A DNA stretch of 64,000 nt from Lepidurus packardi (lineage: Eukaryota; Arthropoda; Branchiopoda; Notostraca; Triopsidae), in the NCBI GenBank assembly GCA_023053545.1, contig JAKZAN010000135.1, positions 1 through 64,000 of the forward strand. Reading direction: 5' to 3'. Below are positions 1-11,300 of this stretch, in pieces. The stretch's first letter is position 1, and every line of letters begins with the position of its first letter. The position numbers and the translations under genes are program-made. The notes under the pieces are model-generated. The model was not told where the DNA came from. It saw only the letters and a program-made list of their open reading frames with translations, and did no database searches.

Positions 1-167
1 CGCCCAACCCCAACCCCAACCCCAACCCCCAACCCCAACCCCAACCCCAACCCCAACCCCAACCCCAACCCCAACCCCAACCCCAACCCCAACCCCAACC
101 CCAACCCCAACCCCAACCCCAACCCCAACCCCAACCCCAACCCCAACCCCAACCCCAACCCCAACCC
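1..167. repeat. Macronuclear telomere, C4A2 repeats
   Basis: The tract is about 27 copies of CCCCAA read 5' to 3' on the + strand, which is the orientation of a left chromosome end (G4T2 overhang on the other strand). It ends at 167, where unique sequence starts. One unit near position 26-31 has five C residues instead of four, and the first bases are a partial unit. C4A2 is the Tetrahymena and Glaucoma repeat type; hypotrichs use C4A4. Positions 168-394 are a short unique subtelomere with no gene. Confidence 0.97.
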
Positions 168-394
168 CCGAGTCGGCTGTTGGCATTTTTGGTGATGACT
201 TGCTGGGTGGATGGTTCTACTTTCTGTTTCATGAGGGTGTGTGAATGATAAGTTATATGTATAGTTTCTGGGCTTTATTTTTATCTTAAAGAAATCAGAA
301 CTATGGAGGTCCAGCCTCGAGAAAACAAAAGTAAGACATCTTTGATGCGTAGGTTTGAACCCATACATTCCAAGTAACCTACACACATCACTAC

Positions 395-1067
395 TCAGCA
401 GCATTTAGAATTCCCGTTCTTCTTCTTCTTCTCTTTCTTGACCTCCATACCCTTTCCTTTGCCTTCGTCTACTGTCTCCTTGACGTTGTCCAACTGTTCT
501 GCCAGAGTCGTAAACAGTTCCTACAAACCATCCATCCATCACAATCACTCACAATATGCCTTACGTTGATGCCTTTATTGTCCTTGGCGCTGGTGTATTT
601 GAACACTGCTCCTAACTCCTTAGCATACTCCATTGCTTCCTTGTAAGGAACTTCTTCCTTCTACTTCAGCAGGTCGATCTTGTTTCCAACGATTGCCAAG
701 ACTACAAATTCCGGTAAAAAGAGTTAAAAGTACGGATATTCTTTGGTCCGTTCTCTTTGAGCTATGCGATCCAGACCTTCATGGCTTCGAATGACTCCCT
801 ACTGTTGACATCGTAGACGACGACTGCGATACGTGCGTCCTTGTAGTAGATGCGTGCAATAGCCTTGTATTTCTCCTGGCCTGCGGTGTCCCAGAACTGG
901 AACTTGATGGACTTGCCGTTGCCGTAACTATAATGTTTTTCGAAGAAGACTGCGCCCAGGGTGGACTCCATGTAGTCATTAAATTGGTTATTGACGAATC
1001 GTATTGTAATGCTGCTCTTGCCAACTCCGATGCTGCCAATGACAACTACCTTTGCTTCTTTGATCAT
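395..1067 (-). CDS. Rab family small GTPase (Rab5-like)
   Basis: A small GTPase of about 198 residues that would direct vesicle traffic. Visible motifs in order are the P-loop GSIGVGKS, the switch region ESTLGAVF, WDTAGQEKY, GNKIDL, TSAK and a C-terminal CC for geranylgeranylation. The EST-GA-F effector segment resembles Rab5/Rab22. Two introns restore the frame: 702-733 (32 nt) and 521-564 (44 nt), both GT-AG. The TAG at 762-764 falls on the glutamate of the WxxEL helix that follows the switch regions in Rabs. The stop is TGA at 395. This is the first gene inside the telomere, about 230 bases from the repeat. The exact Rab subfamily is uncertain. Confidence 0.95.
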
Positions 1068-1265
1068 TATTCGGTATGGGGTCTGTCTAGTGCTAACACA
1101 GTATTGATAAATCTAATATCTTACTATCAAACAGACGATACTAAGTTAAAATCTCCATAAACCACCCAACCCATATTACTCTCATCCCATGGTAAGCTGC
1201 CAGTCCTATCAATACAATGCTACTAAATTACTCTAGATACTTACTCCATTCTACTTTGTGACTTC

Positions 1266-2243
1266 TCATATGCGTGTCCCCAGCCAGCTACTCACTTCTG
1301 GTACCACACTATAAATCTATCGGTCAAAACAGATACTGTGCCATGCGTCCTTCACAAAGAAGTGCGTCTTATCTGTGCTGCAGCTTTCCCTTTCGAAGTC
1401 TCTAATTTGGAAAGGATCGATAGTCTTGTCCACTCCGCTCTGTACAAAAAGATAGGGCTTATCAAACTCCTTAAACAGAGTTCTGGTGGCTGGCATAAGC
1501 ATCTGGAGTGCCTTGAGAGTGCCGGCACGCATATCACCGTTGTAGATGAAAGGGTCGGCTTTAATTTTGTCGATGAATAATGTGTGACGCGTGCCTGTGG
1601 TATAGGTAGGAGGGAAAAGGGATGACTCAGGTAGGAACATCATCTGTAGGTAATTTTTCCAATTCAGAGTAAATCTAGGGATGGGAGTGCGGATTAGGCT
1701 CGGACTGAATAGTAAAACTCCTGCGTAAGAAAAGGTTTTGCGCGCAACCAGATTTACACATAGTGCCCCACCTAAACTCAGGCCACAGAGGAAAACCTTC
1801 ACTCCAGCATAACGATACTTTTCCAGACCCCATCTAATGGTCTCTTCAGCATCGCTAATCATCTATCCGGGAGACGGAAGGAGGCCGCGAACACTCCCTC
1901 CAGATCGACCGAAGTTGCGAATGTCCATCCCGATGACGAGTATACCGTGCTAATTGCGGAGAAAGTCTGCTAAGTAGCTCATGGTTCCTACATGACCATT
2001 GAGTCCATGGAACAAGAACATGATGGCTTTGGGCTTCTGGGCAGGCTCCCAGACAGAAAGAGCGATTTGAATGGGTTGGGCGGATGGGACAGAGATTTGG
2101 TGGATATAAGTGGGGGGAATATCTGTGTATTGGAAGTCTGTGTGTTCGAGTGGCACTTTGGCGATGGCATGATTGTAGTGTAGTCTTTACTGTTCAGGGA
2201 TGAGCTTGAACTAGTGGTAAGATCGGGTGTAGTGATTATCCAT
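1266..2243 (-). CDS. Alpha/beta hydrolase (monoglyceride-lipase-like)
   Basis: A serine hydrolase of about 325 residues, likely acting on acylglycerols or other esters. It has the HGLNGH oxyanion motif after the first core strand, DIRNFGRSGG, the nucleophile elbow GLSLGG (Ser in GxSxG), an acid residue in SGVDKTIDP and a histidine in DAWHS, so the catalytic triad looks complete. The frame contains several TAA/TAG codons read as Glu and ends at TGA 1266. The ATG at 2243 was chosen because it gives a usual N-terminus. However, the same frame continues upstream without a stop into the next feature, so a longer protein is possible. No signal peptide is evident. Confidence 0.85.
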
Positions 2244-3245
2244 ATGGGAGAAATGTGAGTATGAGATGTTTTGCTTCTTGAAGATATGGGCTAAAGTTTC
2301 GAACTATATGTGGGGATACTAAAATTCAGAATAATTGACAAATGCTGATCTTCTGGATTCTAAGGGAAAATAAGAATAGAAATGATCCACTCGAAGCCTC
2401 AAAAGAGGAATCATAGAAATTTGGGTCTGGTCTTTGATAAAGCAGAATACACCATCCTGCGACTGTTCCCGTGCGGCTATCTCTCCAGTCCTAGCTCTTT
2501 GCTGCCACTGTGCACGGAAGACATGATTTCCAGGTTGCTGAAGATCGAGGGTTGTGTGTTCACCCGGTTGATTTGTCTATGACAGATACGGTTCTTACTA
2601 AGGCTAAAGTTCATCTGATACCAGTATTTGTTTCTGTTAATGTTAGATGGAAAGTAGGAAGAACACGAAGTAGTCGGATAGGGATTACTTGACGGAAAAT
2701 AGGACTGTTGAGTGGGTTGTTCTTGGTGTGGTCGTTCCATCGGATGAGCTCCTTCTTCAACTGCCGGACTGACTGTGCCTCCTGCATCATGGATACGGTG
2801 TTCCCGATGGTATTGCTGTACTTGCATCCCACATCTATTCTTTCCTCTCTGATGGGCGTTTCGTCGTCTCGGTACTCTTTGTTCACGAGTCCTTCTGTTT
2901 CTTCGTCAAACATCTGCGTCCTGTGATACTGATAACAAGAAGCTTGACTTCCCTAATGCAGTGTGATTGATAAATATGGGGAGGTTGAGACTTATGTGTG
3001 AAGTAAAGAAGCTTGTTCTTTATAGACTTTTGTTGCCGGTGTTTTCTCATTTGTTCCCTGTGGTCAGCCTTGGCAAGTTAGATGTCCTGCAGCTTGTGGA
3101 TTAGATTAGTAGTATTTTTGGCGAGGGAGGGGTCGAGGTTGGAGTTGAAGTTTCTGAGGATGCGGTTGCCAGGAACGATAATGACAGTCCTTCGGGAGTT
3201 GTAGGCGCCATCGTCCTGTGTCTGTTTCTCGAGAAGGTCATTCAT
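2244..3245 (-). CDS. Unidentified reading frame upstream of the hydrolase
   Basis: The frame starts with ATG at 3245 (MNDLLEKQTQ) and runs through two GT-AG introns, 2921-3027 (107 nt) and 2634-2688 (55 nt). It is polar and rich in Glu and Gln, which speaks for coding. I do not recognise a family. After the second intron no TGA appears before the start of the hydrolase, and the two lie in the same frame. This is therefore either a separate gene whose true 3' end I could not find, perhaps through a missed intron, or the N-terminal 280 residues of one 605-residue protein ending at 1266. The exon sum over the whole stretch is a multiple of three. Confidence 0.45.
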
Positions 3246-3475
3246 GGATAAAGATTAAATGAGTTAGGGAAAAGCTATTGACTAGATTTTGATAAAGGTA
3301 AGAGTAGAATAGAGCTTTCCATATTGGAATAAAGTGTGTAGGGTGATATAAAGCATAGGACTCTAATAAAGCAATGGCTGGGTTCACTTTATCTAATAGA
3401 AATATCGAACAAAACGTAAACACTGGCAAGGGGGCGAATACTAATATGGGTTGGGGAACACCAGATGTCGAAGAA

Positions 3476-3557
3476 GACACTTTGGCCGAGTGGTTAAGGC
3501 GTTAGCCTGCTAAGTTAATTCCCTCTGGGAGCATGGGTTCAAATCCCATAGGTGTCG
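3476..3557 (+). tRNA. tRNA-Ser(GCU)
   Basis: A cloverleaf can be drawn by hand. The acceptor pairs GACACTT with AGGTGTC, the D arm is GCC..GGC, and the anticodon stem TTAGC/GTTAA has loop CTGCTAA with anticodon GCT. A long variable arm is typical of serine tRNAs, and the T arm is ATGGG-TTCAAAT-CCCAT. The discriminator base is G, as in eukaryotic tRNA-Ser. There is no intron and CCA is not encoded. A T run follows directly. Confidence 0.95.
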
Positions 3558-3558
3558 A

Positions 3559-3564
3559 TTTTTT
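3559..3564 (+). terminator. RNA polymerase III terminator of tRNA-Ser
   Basis: Six consecutive T residues begin two bases after the tRNA, which is the standard pol III stop signal. Confidence 0.8.
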
Positions 3565-3711
3565 ATCCCATCCTTTCCCACGAATCCCTATATTATTTAC
3601 TGGCTGATTCCCTCCCTAATAAAAAATATCCACCATTAGTCCAGTAGGTAGCAAAAAGTAAATAATCCGCACATTCTATCTTCAATCATCTTTGACCCGC
3701 TTCTCCGGCTC

Positions 3712-3963
3712 TCATCTTTTCTCATTCATCTTCTCCTGCACCTTTCCTTTCACGTTTGAGGTTGCGTCGTGCATCGCGTCCTGCACATCGCCTGCGCTAC
3801 CTTTGATGGTCCTATGGACATCGCTAGCATCGTTCTTCAGGCGCTGTGTTTTGTTGTGGGCAGTATTTCCGAAATAGTTGACTCCCATGGCTCCGATGAC
3901 GACGCCTGCGATTCCTGCTGCGATCTTGCCGAACATGGGGCTTTGGGTGTTGAAACGGGACAT
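3712..3963 (-). CDS. Small membrane protein with amphipathic tail
   Basis: An 83-residue protein ending at TGA 3712. Residues 10-32 form one glycine-rich hydrophobic helix (MFGKIAAGIAGVVIGAMG). The rest is a charged, alanine-rich stretch with many D, K and H residues that can form a long amphipathic helix, as in YtxH-like or LEA-like proteins. No TAA or TAG occurs in the frame. The short polar N-terminus and small size would fit an organellar membrane protein, but localisation cannot be decided from sequence. It is divergent from the neighbouring CDC40 gene. I do not recognise a named family. Confidence 0.7.
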   Translation of the reverse strand: MSRFNTQSPMFGKIAAGIAGVVIGAMGVNYFGNTAHNKTQRLKNDASDVHRTIKGSAGDVQDAMHDATSNVKGKVQEKMNEKR

Positions 3964-4406
3964 TAGGGTTGAAAGATCGAGATAGTCTTGTTCTTTGTCT
4001 TTGAAGCAATAAGGTAAAATTACAGGGTAAAGGCGCTGGGATTTAAAGGATCTATCGATCGGTGCCTTCGTCGATCGTTTATGCTAATTAAACATAGTCC
4101 AATATCTCAACTATGCTTATATACAGTAAGGATACCAATATTGAATGAAGGAGTAGCTCTACCGCCTCCCTCTTTCGTAGTAAGCCTTCCCTCACTTTCA
4201 TAAGTACGGTTTGTGTTCTCCCAGCAGTTAGCTTCGGGGTTACCTTGATGTGTCGCTGTAAAAATACCTTATCAGCAGACTATCGACCTCGCCTCCTTCA
4301 AATCTATGTTCTTCATTTAGGTCCTTCATTCAGCTCATGCTCTACCTATTGTTATAATTATAAGTGTCTTTTTAAACTAGAATCCCCCTCATTATAATCG
4401 CCCTAT
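3964..4406. other. Intergenic region (divergent promoters)
   Basis: AT-rich spacer between the divergent small membrane protein gene and CDC40. I see no ORF of coding character, RNA fold or repeat in it. Both promoters must lie here. Confidence 0.5.
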
Positions 4407-6135
4407 ATGACTTCCAAACAGGCTCCCCCTCCAACATAATAACCTGCCCAGCCGTCTCCTCTGCCCTCAGATCAGGAAGAGGACGAGATCGCCAACAAGT
4501 ACAGGTCGTTACCTATTGTCGTGCGGACTACGCCCGAAGTCGACATAACCTCTGTCGCCGTGCAAAAATACCACGAACTCAAGCAGAATTACCACTTCGT
4601 CAGTTTTGAATAAGCTGACACTCACAAGCGTGAAACTCACACGGGCATCCTCGAGCCCTATGCTCTGCCTAACTTCGATTTCAACCAAGAGTTTGTCTCG
4701 TTTCAGAAGAACGGGTTTACTGCTAACCCCAACACGAACTTCAAGGGACTCCTTTTTAACGAAGAAAAGCACCCCTAGTTTAAGAAGATGGTCGATCAAC
4801 TCGGAGAAGAAATTGGAGAAGACCACCCTGATTTCCTGCAGAAGATGTACGCTCAAACATGCAAAAAGGTCAAAGCGTAGAAGTCCAAGCTTATCAAGGG
4901 TCAGAGAGAAAAAGATGGTGAAGGATTAGCGTACGCAGGACCTTGGGCTGGGTACGGTGAGTGTCTGATCAACACGGGACTGACCGAGGAACAGAAGGAA
5001 GCCCTGGTCAAGGCGGAAGAACGCAGAAAGCAAAAGATTGAAGAAGCAAAGAAGGAGGAATAACGCTTCGAACCGTTCTCCACATTCCACCTCACAAACT
5101 TCTATGACTATAAGGGGAAGTCATACTTAGAACCTCCTTCAGACTTTAGACTGAAACGCGAAGTGTCCTATATTCCTAAGAAGCAAGTCCATACCTATAT
5201 TGGCAGCAACATCGAGGGCTACCAAGTCATCAAATTCTTCCCCAAGGTCGGTCACTACTTCCTGCTCGGAAATGCTGAAGGCCACGTGAAACTGTTCGAT
5301 GTCTACAAGGGACGTGACTTGGTGCGTACGTACGTAGGCCACACCAAGGCTATGAGAGATGTGGAGTTCACTAACGATGGGAAGCATTTCTTGAGTTGCA
5401 GTTTCGACCGGAGTATCCATTATTGGGACACTTAGTACGGAAAAGGTAAATCCTATTTTAGTCATTCTATAATGTCTTTTATTCTGTGCAGTGTCTTCGA
5501 CTTTCAAGCTCAAAAAGTACCCTTTCTGCCTGCGGTTCAACTCATAATTCGACAAGCAGAACATCTTCTTAGTCGGTTCCAGCAGCAAAAAGGTTTACCA
5601 ATTTGATGTCCGCACAGGCACAAAGGTGTTGCAGTATGACCAGCATTTAGGCACAGTCAATACCATCACCTGGATCGAGGACCGTAAGTTCGTCACTTCC
5701 AGCGATGATAAGAAACTGTTTGTGTGGGAGTTCGGAATCCCTGTAGTCTACAAGCATGTGTCGGAACCCGAAATGCACGCAGTGACAGCTGCGACTATGC
5801 ACCCTAATGGCGAATACTATGCAGGCCAGAGTTCAGATAATCAGATCGCTATTTACGAGTCGAAGGCAGGCAATTTCCGCAGGAACAGAACCAAGAAATT
5901 CGGAAACCACTCCTGTGCTGGTTATGCTTGTGGTATCAGTTTCAGTCCAGACGGCCAGTTCCTAGCGTCGGGAGATGAGCGGGGAAGGTTGTTCTTCTAC
6001 GACTGGAAGACAGCGAAGAACTATAGGACTCTGGACGCACATTCAGGTGTTTGCATAGGAGTGCAGTGGCACCCGAACGAACAGACACAGGTGCTGACTT
6101 GCGGCTGGGAGGGTCTTGTGAAGCTGTGGCAGTGA
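4407..6135 (+). CDS. CDC40: Pre-mRNA splicing factor PRP17/CDC40
   Basis: A WD40 protein of about 560 residues of the catalytic-step spliceosome. The N-terminal third carries the family's GPW and YDYKGKSYL motifs. It is followed by the repeats, where YIPKKQVHTYIG, RTYVGHTKAMRD, the DDKKLFVWEF repeat, HSCAGYACG and the final CGWEGLVKLW align closely with human and plant CDC40. One GT-AG intron at 5446-5491 (46 nt) is needed. TAG at 5433-5435 falls at the Glu of the WDTE turn. ATG at 4407 is the first in frame, and TGA at 6133 is the stop. Several TAA/TAG codons in the N-terminal half read as Glu. Confidence 0.97.
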
Positions 6136-6453
6136 TATAATATGAGTGCTATGTTATAAAAGATGTTTCGGGTTAAGAAGATATCTACATATTGATAATT
6201 TTGGACATTGGGAAGGTGGTGGAGGGAAGAAGAGAGTAGATTTTTTGAATTGGTAATTCAAGATATAGTGTAGGGGAGTCGAGGATTTTTTGAAATTCCT
6301 ATCAAAATACACATAAGCGAAGAATCTATCAAGGAGTGTTGTTCAGTTTTTAACTTTAGGTCATTTCAAAGAGTCGCACATACCACTGTCAGAACCAGCA
6401 AATACTTCAAATACTATACACTTATTAGGAATTACCCACACACACACTCCTCT
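6136..6453. other. Intergenic region
   Basis: AT-rich spacer between two genes in tandem. I see no ORF with coding character, RNA or repeat. Confidence 0.5.
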
Positions 6454-9400
6454 ATGTCCCAGCCTCTCACTCTAGAAGACATCCTCAAATAAAAATAATC
6501 ATACTCAGACTTCTCCGAGTCCCCATCTGAAACTCTCGAAGATGTACTTAATGAAGTACTCCTCGACGAACAGGAAGAAGACGACTATACTGACGACTTA
6601 TTCCAGGATACACTCGAGCCCTCTGAAGACTATCCCCTCGAAGACTAATCAGCAGAAAACCAACAGCTACGCCAGGATTCCGAGTCTGCCAAAAGGTCAG
6701 GCACCTGCAAGTCTCTCTCAACTCTATCCATGATAAAGCCATCTTCTCAGGGCATGCGCCGCTACTCTCGTATCAAAGACATGGCCATCAAATCAGAATT
6801 ACTTGATAAAAATGCTACAGAGGTTCTGTTGACTAATGTAAGCCAAACATTCGAGACAGCCAATAAGAGAGCGGTGGGAGTTGGTGTGCCGACGTGCCTC
6901 TGGTCAACCAGTTCGAAGTTTCTCGCCGTCGGTACTGGCTTATCCAATGTGGCTGTCTTCGAAGTCGGCGTTCGAGATTTTAGGCTTTTGCAGGATAGGG
7001 TGAGACGAGGAGCTGTAACGACTGTTGCCATCGGTTCTGATAACAAACTCCTAGCTGCAGGCCATGAAGATGGAACTATCAATTTGTGGGATTTAGGGAA
7101 TTTCACTCTCGCTAAGACCATCACGTCGGCCGACCTACAGTTAAATTCCTCGTGCTGCATAACAAAAGTTCTTTTTTGGAAGCAGTCAAGTGAGCTAATC
7201 AGTTTAGACACGACTGGCACGATCTTAGTGCATAGCATACAGAGACATCTTTGGACCAGCACAACCAGCAAGAAACTCTTTAACAACATTCTCGTTTGCC
7301 ATGACATCGTGGTGGGTAGACTTGAAAACGGAGTATCGGTCGTCCTTTTCGCAGGTCTGGAAACTGTATTGATGGTCAGCATGGAGCCAACTGTCAAGGT
7401 GTTATTCAAATTCGAGAGACCCAAGAATCAGACAGATGATAAAATACCGAATGTGGACATTGGTAGGTTGAAGGTTCGGGGACAGATGAGCGATATTGCT
7501 GTCGTGAGCTGGGGCCATACTTTCTACCTGTACGAAAGAGACCCAGCAGCACGCGAACCTTCTGATATGTTTAGTATGACAGCTAGCCATGATTTGAAGG
7601 AGGCACCCATGAGTCTGCAACTAATTTCGGAAAACATCCTAGCTGTATTGGATGAGCGCAATCGCTTCACAATTTATGATTTGAGGGAGCTGACGAACAA
7701 GGAAACGGGGGGCGTCCTATACGAATCGCCCAACCTGTACGACATCATTTCGCAGAAATACCTGAACGATAAAAAGGGCAAGGAGCTCAGGCTTAACACA
7801 AATACAATCGTCAAGTGTTCAGATGTCTACAAGTAACTGTTTTTTCTGGCCAAGGACGGCGTTCATCGGTTGCGCATGCATCGATGGACTTAGTTCATAC
7901 ACTTCCTCCTCGAAAAGAAGGAATGGCTCCAGATGCTCAAGATTACCCTGTAAATATTCAAGGGTAAGTACAACAAGTTTGTTGAAGATGTAGCTATCTC
8001 CCCCCTCACCTTCAAGCTCATGAACGAAATGGTATATGTCTACCTCAAGGCACGACTTGAAAATCTCGCATAAAGGGAACTACTTTCAGTCAGAGCCGGG
8101 GAGGAGGAGTTAGAAGAAATTCTGGACACAACAATGGAGTTCTGTCTTGAACTCAATAGCTACTAGCATCTTTTTGGGTCCATCTATCAGCTTTGTGAAC
8201 ACTACTACAAGATCTCGACAAAGTTCATCTAGTGCCTGGGTCCCTTCATAGAAGCCGACCTCATCAAACAGTTCCCGAACAAAGCTCTACTCAAATAGGT
8301 GATGACATTCTACGCGTAACACAGGGTGGAGTTAGTGGACAGACTGGTTTCTAATCTGCCGCAATAGCACCTCGAATACTTCACAGTTGTGGATATCTGC
8401 AGCAAGTACAAACTGTACAACAGTCTGGTCTATGTAAGCCAACTGCATGGTGACTTCGTAACTCCTCTGAACACTTTGGTCCGTGAATGCATCCATCTTG
8501 CTGACCAGGGGTACCAGGAAACCAAAGTACAAGCCTATCACTACCTCCTCTATAAATTCATTCTGAATGCAGTCGACGGCAAGACTGTGACTGGTAGCTT
8601 TATTCCCAAAGCACACCACGAGCGTGCCCTCCGGAACATTCTTTCGTGGATGCTTATCGCTGAGAATGTGAAGTACTTACTGGAACAGGATACCTAGAAC
8701 TACTTCAATACTCTCCTCCGCGTCCTTAATGATTCCGACACCCTCACGATTTCCCATGCATAATTGTAGCCCATCCATTTCTAGCACTCCATACTTGATC
8801 CTCTTCTAGAAGTCATCGAGAAGCAGCCTTCTCCCTAATCTAAACTCCAGATGCGCTCGCTCGTAAAGTTAGTGGTTAACATCAACGTAGGCTGGTAGCT
8901 CGCAGACTAAACTATCATTTGGACTCTTTAGAACATGCCCCAAGATATTGACATTTCTTCACTGATAGCCTTCATTGACCGCAATTACAGTTTCCTGTCG
9001 GGTCAACACAGCTACTCTAAGCTTCTCGAAAAATTGCCTCCTGCTGCTGCAGCTACGTTCTACATTCGCGACCATCAGTTCTCAAAAGCCGTTGCACTGT
9101 ATATCCAGAACCCCGAGACTGTTCCGAAAAATATTTTATTGGATAATCTGAGTAGCGACTTCTTTAGTGAGAGTGGCGACAAACTTATCCGCATCGACCC
9201 CGATGTCTCTGCGCTGTTCATCATCCGCAACTTCGACTCTGAACAGATCAACGCCATCGTCGACAGGATCGACAAGAACTCCATCAGCAAGTTCATGCTA
9301 GTCAGAAAACTAGACAAACTCGATGTCAACAACAATATTCAGTGGAAACAGGAGATTCTGTCAACCTTTCTCGAAGCTTTGGCCAGATACACCAGCGAGA

Positions 9401-10389
9401 GACGGGTTTTGCACGAACTCCGGAGGAATCGACTCGATACTCTCCAGGCTATGCAGGTCGTCACGAAGTATCACCTCAAGGAATGTCAGGCATACCTGCA
9501 CCGAGCAGACAAAGAGCCACATCTAGCAGTTCCTCTGTACATAGAGTTATACGTGAAGACCTTCAGAGAGGATTTTAGTGCTATTCTGAAGTACAAATAC
9601 TCATCAGGACGCCGACTGAGGAAGCTGTGGAACTAACTGATGCAGACTCTCAGAGAAGATACGAATCCGAGTGCATATTGGCAGAAAATAACTCCCGTGG
9701 TCCTGGGATGTCTAGTCTAGCCGTTCCCCAGAAAAATCCTCGGGGTTGAAATGCAGCATCTTTCGAATAAAAAAGGTATCCATCGGCAGTTCCTAGAGAC
9801 CTACTTCCGCATCCTCTAGTCCTTCTTCGTGAACCTCTCCTTGCATCCCCCAGAGTTTTCTCTTTAGAATCTTCTGTGCGAGTATTGGAGTGCTTTTTCT
9901 CAGCCCTTCCTACGGACATGCCTGAGGAATGCCTTGTATCAATGCAGGAGTGAAAACAATCTATCGCTGCTCTCCAACAGTATTTACCTCAGAGACATTA
10001 CAGACAGCTTCGCTCAGACCATGTACTAGAAGACAAAAGGCACTAGCAGTGTCCCTGTCTGTCGCAAGTGCGGGACTGGGTTTTCCAAGACTGAAACCCA
10101 ACAACTTTTTAATTGCGGTCACAGCTTCCACGAGGGATGCTGTGAGCATGAGGGCTAGGACTGCGTGTGCAGTCTGTGCAACACTTTTAACAGTCTGAAA
10201 GACGGAGATTGGAACAGTCGGCAGACCAATTTGGGGCTGAGTCGATTATCAGTGACTCCAGTAAAGGCAAGGATGCCAATGAGTAGAGCAGCAGGAATGA
10301 AGGGGTGTGCCTTTACCTACTTGGCAGTTGACGAGATCGTGAACAACGCTGAGAAGGAAATTGATAGTTTGTTGTTCTTACTACAGTGA
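6454..10389 (+). CDS. VPS8: CORVET tethering subunit VPS8
   Basis: A protein of about 1311 residues in one uninterrupted exon. It starts with an acidic, Ser-rich N-terminus and continues with a beta-propeller (VPTCLWSTSSKFLAVGTG; AVTTVAIGSDNKLLAAGHEDG). A long alpha-solenoid follows, including the segment VVDICSKYKLYNSLVYVSQ and the conserved LDTLQAMQVVTKYHLKE block. It ends with a C-terminal RING (CRKC, CGHSFHEGC, CSLC) that binds zinc. This order and length match VPS8, the Rab5-binding subunit of CORVET on early endosomes. Around 25 internal TAA/TAG codons hide the gene from standard translation. Stop is TGA at 10387. A Rab5-like GTPase gene lies 5 kb upstream; that is thematic only. Confidence 0.93.
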
Positions 10390-10731
10390 CTACTGAGGGA
10401 TATAGCTTTGGTAAATATAGTGGGCGAGGCATAGAAAAAGGTTGCTGCTTTTGTGGTATATTATGTCGAATCGGTCTGCCCAGACTGGAGTATGATGGCA
10501 TTGCGTGTTGATATTGTTTGATTGATGCTTTCCTGCTGGTCCCGTATCCAGCTGTTGTCTGATGTTGGTTAAAAATAGACATACACTTGCAGATTCTGAG
10601 AGATAGCATCGGTTGAACAAGTCCTTCACCTCTTCGATACAGCATTGAAACTATTTCTCGTTTTTCTTCAATCTAACCTGTGCTTATATTTTTAAATATA
10701 AAAATAGTGATTTCCATAGTCCCCACCCAAC
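10390..10731. other. Intergenic region
   Basis: Spacer of about 340 bases between VPS8 and MYCBP on the same strand. Apparent minus-strand ORFs in it have no coding character, and I see nothing else. Confidence 0.45.
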
Positions 10732-11165
10732 ATGTACAAAGTCGAGAGCACCACCGAAGAACCCATCGGCAGCAAATAGAGAAAGTCCCAGGAAAAAATG
10801 CGTGAGTTCCGCGAATACCTTGTCCAGAAGGATGTCGTTCTCCTCATCGTCAAGTGTACCCTATTCATCTTACTCGTACAGTCCTCTTGTCCATTAAGAA
10901 TGCTAAATAAGAACCCGAAAACCTCACCAAAGCTTTTGTTGAGTATCTGGGGAACGTACAGACCGACCATTCGGAGTTGGACGCCCTCAAGCAATCCTTC
11001 GACGAGCAAGCCTCGGTGCGTGATCAGTTGATGAGGGAGATCGAAACAGTAAAAAAGTAAATACAAGGGGTGAAGGAGGAGAAGATCCGGAAAGAGGAGG
11101 AAGAGCGACTGAGGAGGGAGTAGGAGTAGGCGAAGAAGGCAAGCAAAAAGCCAGGCAAGAAGTGA
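10732..11165 (+). CDS. MYCBP: MYCBP (AMY-1) homologue
   Basis: A protein of about 135 residues. The core REFREYLVQKDVV, then FLLSIKNAK, EEPENL and AFVEYLG aligns with human MYCBP (REQFRRYLEKSGV ... EEPEKP ... LDFLKHHLG). It is followed by a Glu/Lys/Arg coiled-coil tail with a C-terminal KKPGKK. In other organisms MYCBP binds AKAPs and is found in axonemes and at centrosomes. One very short GT-AG intron, 10856-10881 (26 nt), restores the frame in the middle of the conserved helix. TAA at 10908-10910 corresponds to a Glu of EEPE, which is strong evidence for the codon assignment. Stop is TGA 11163. Confidence 0.92.
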
Positions 11166-11300
11166 GTGCTGAAATCTCGCTCCCCAAACATAAAGATTTC
11201 TCGTGAATACGATCGCCGAAACACAAGTTTCAGTTTTTTGTGGATCCTTCAAATTCATACATTCATTCAATAATTGAATCTGACACTAAATAGAAAGAAG

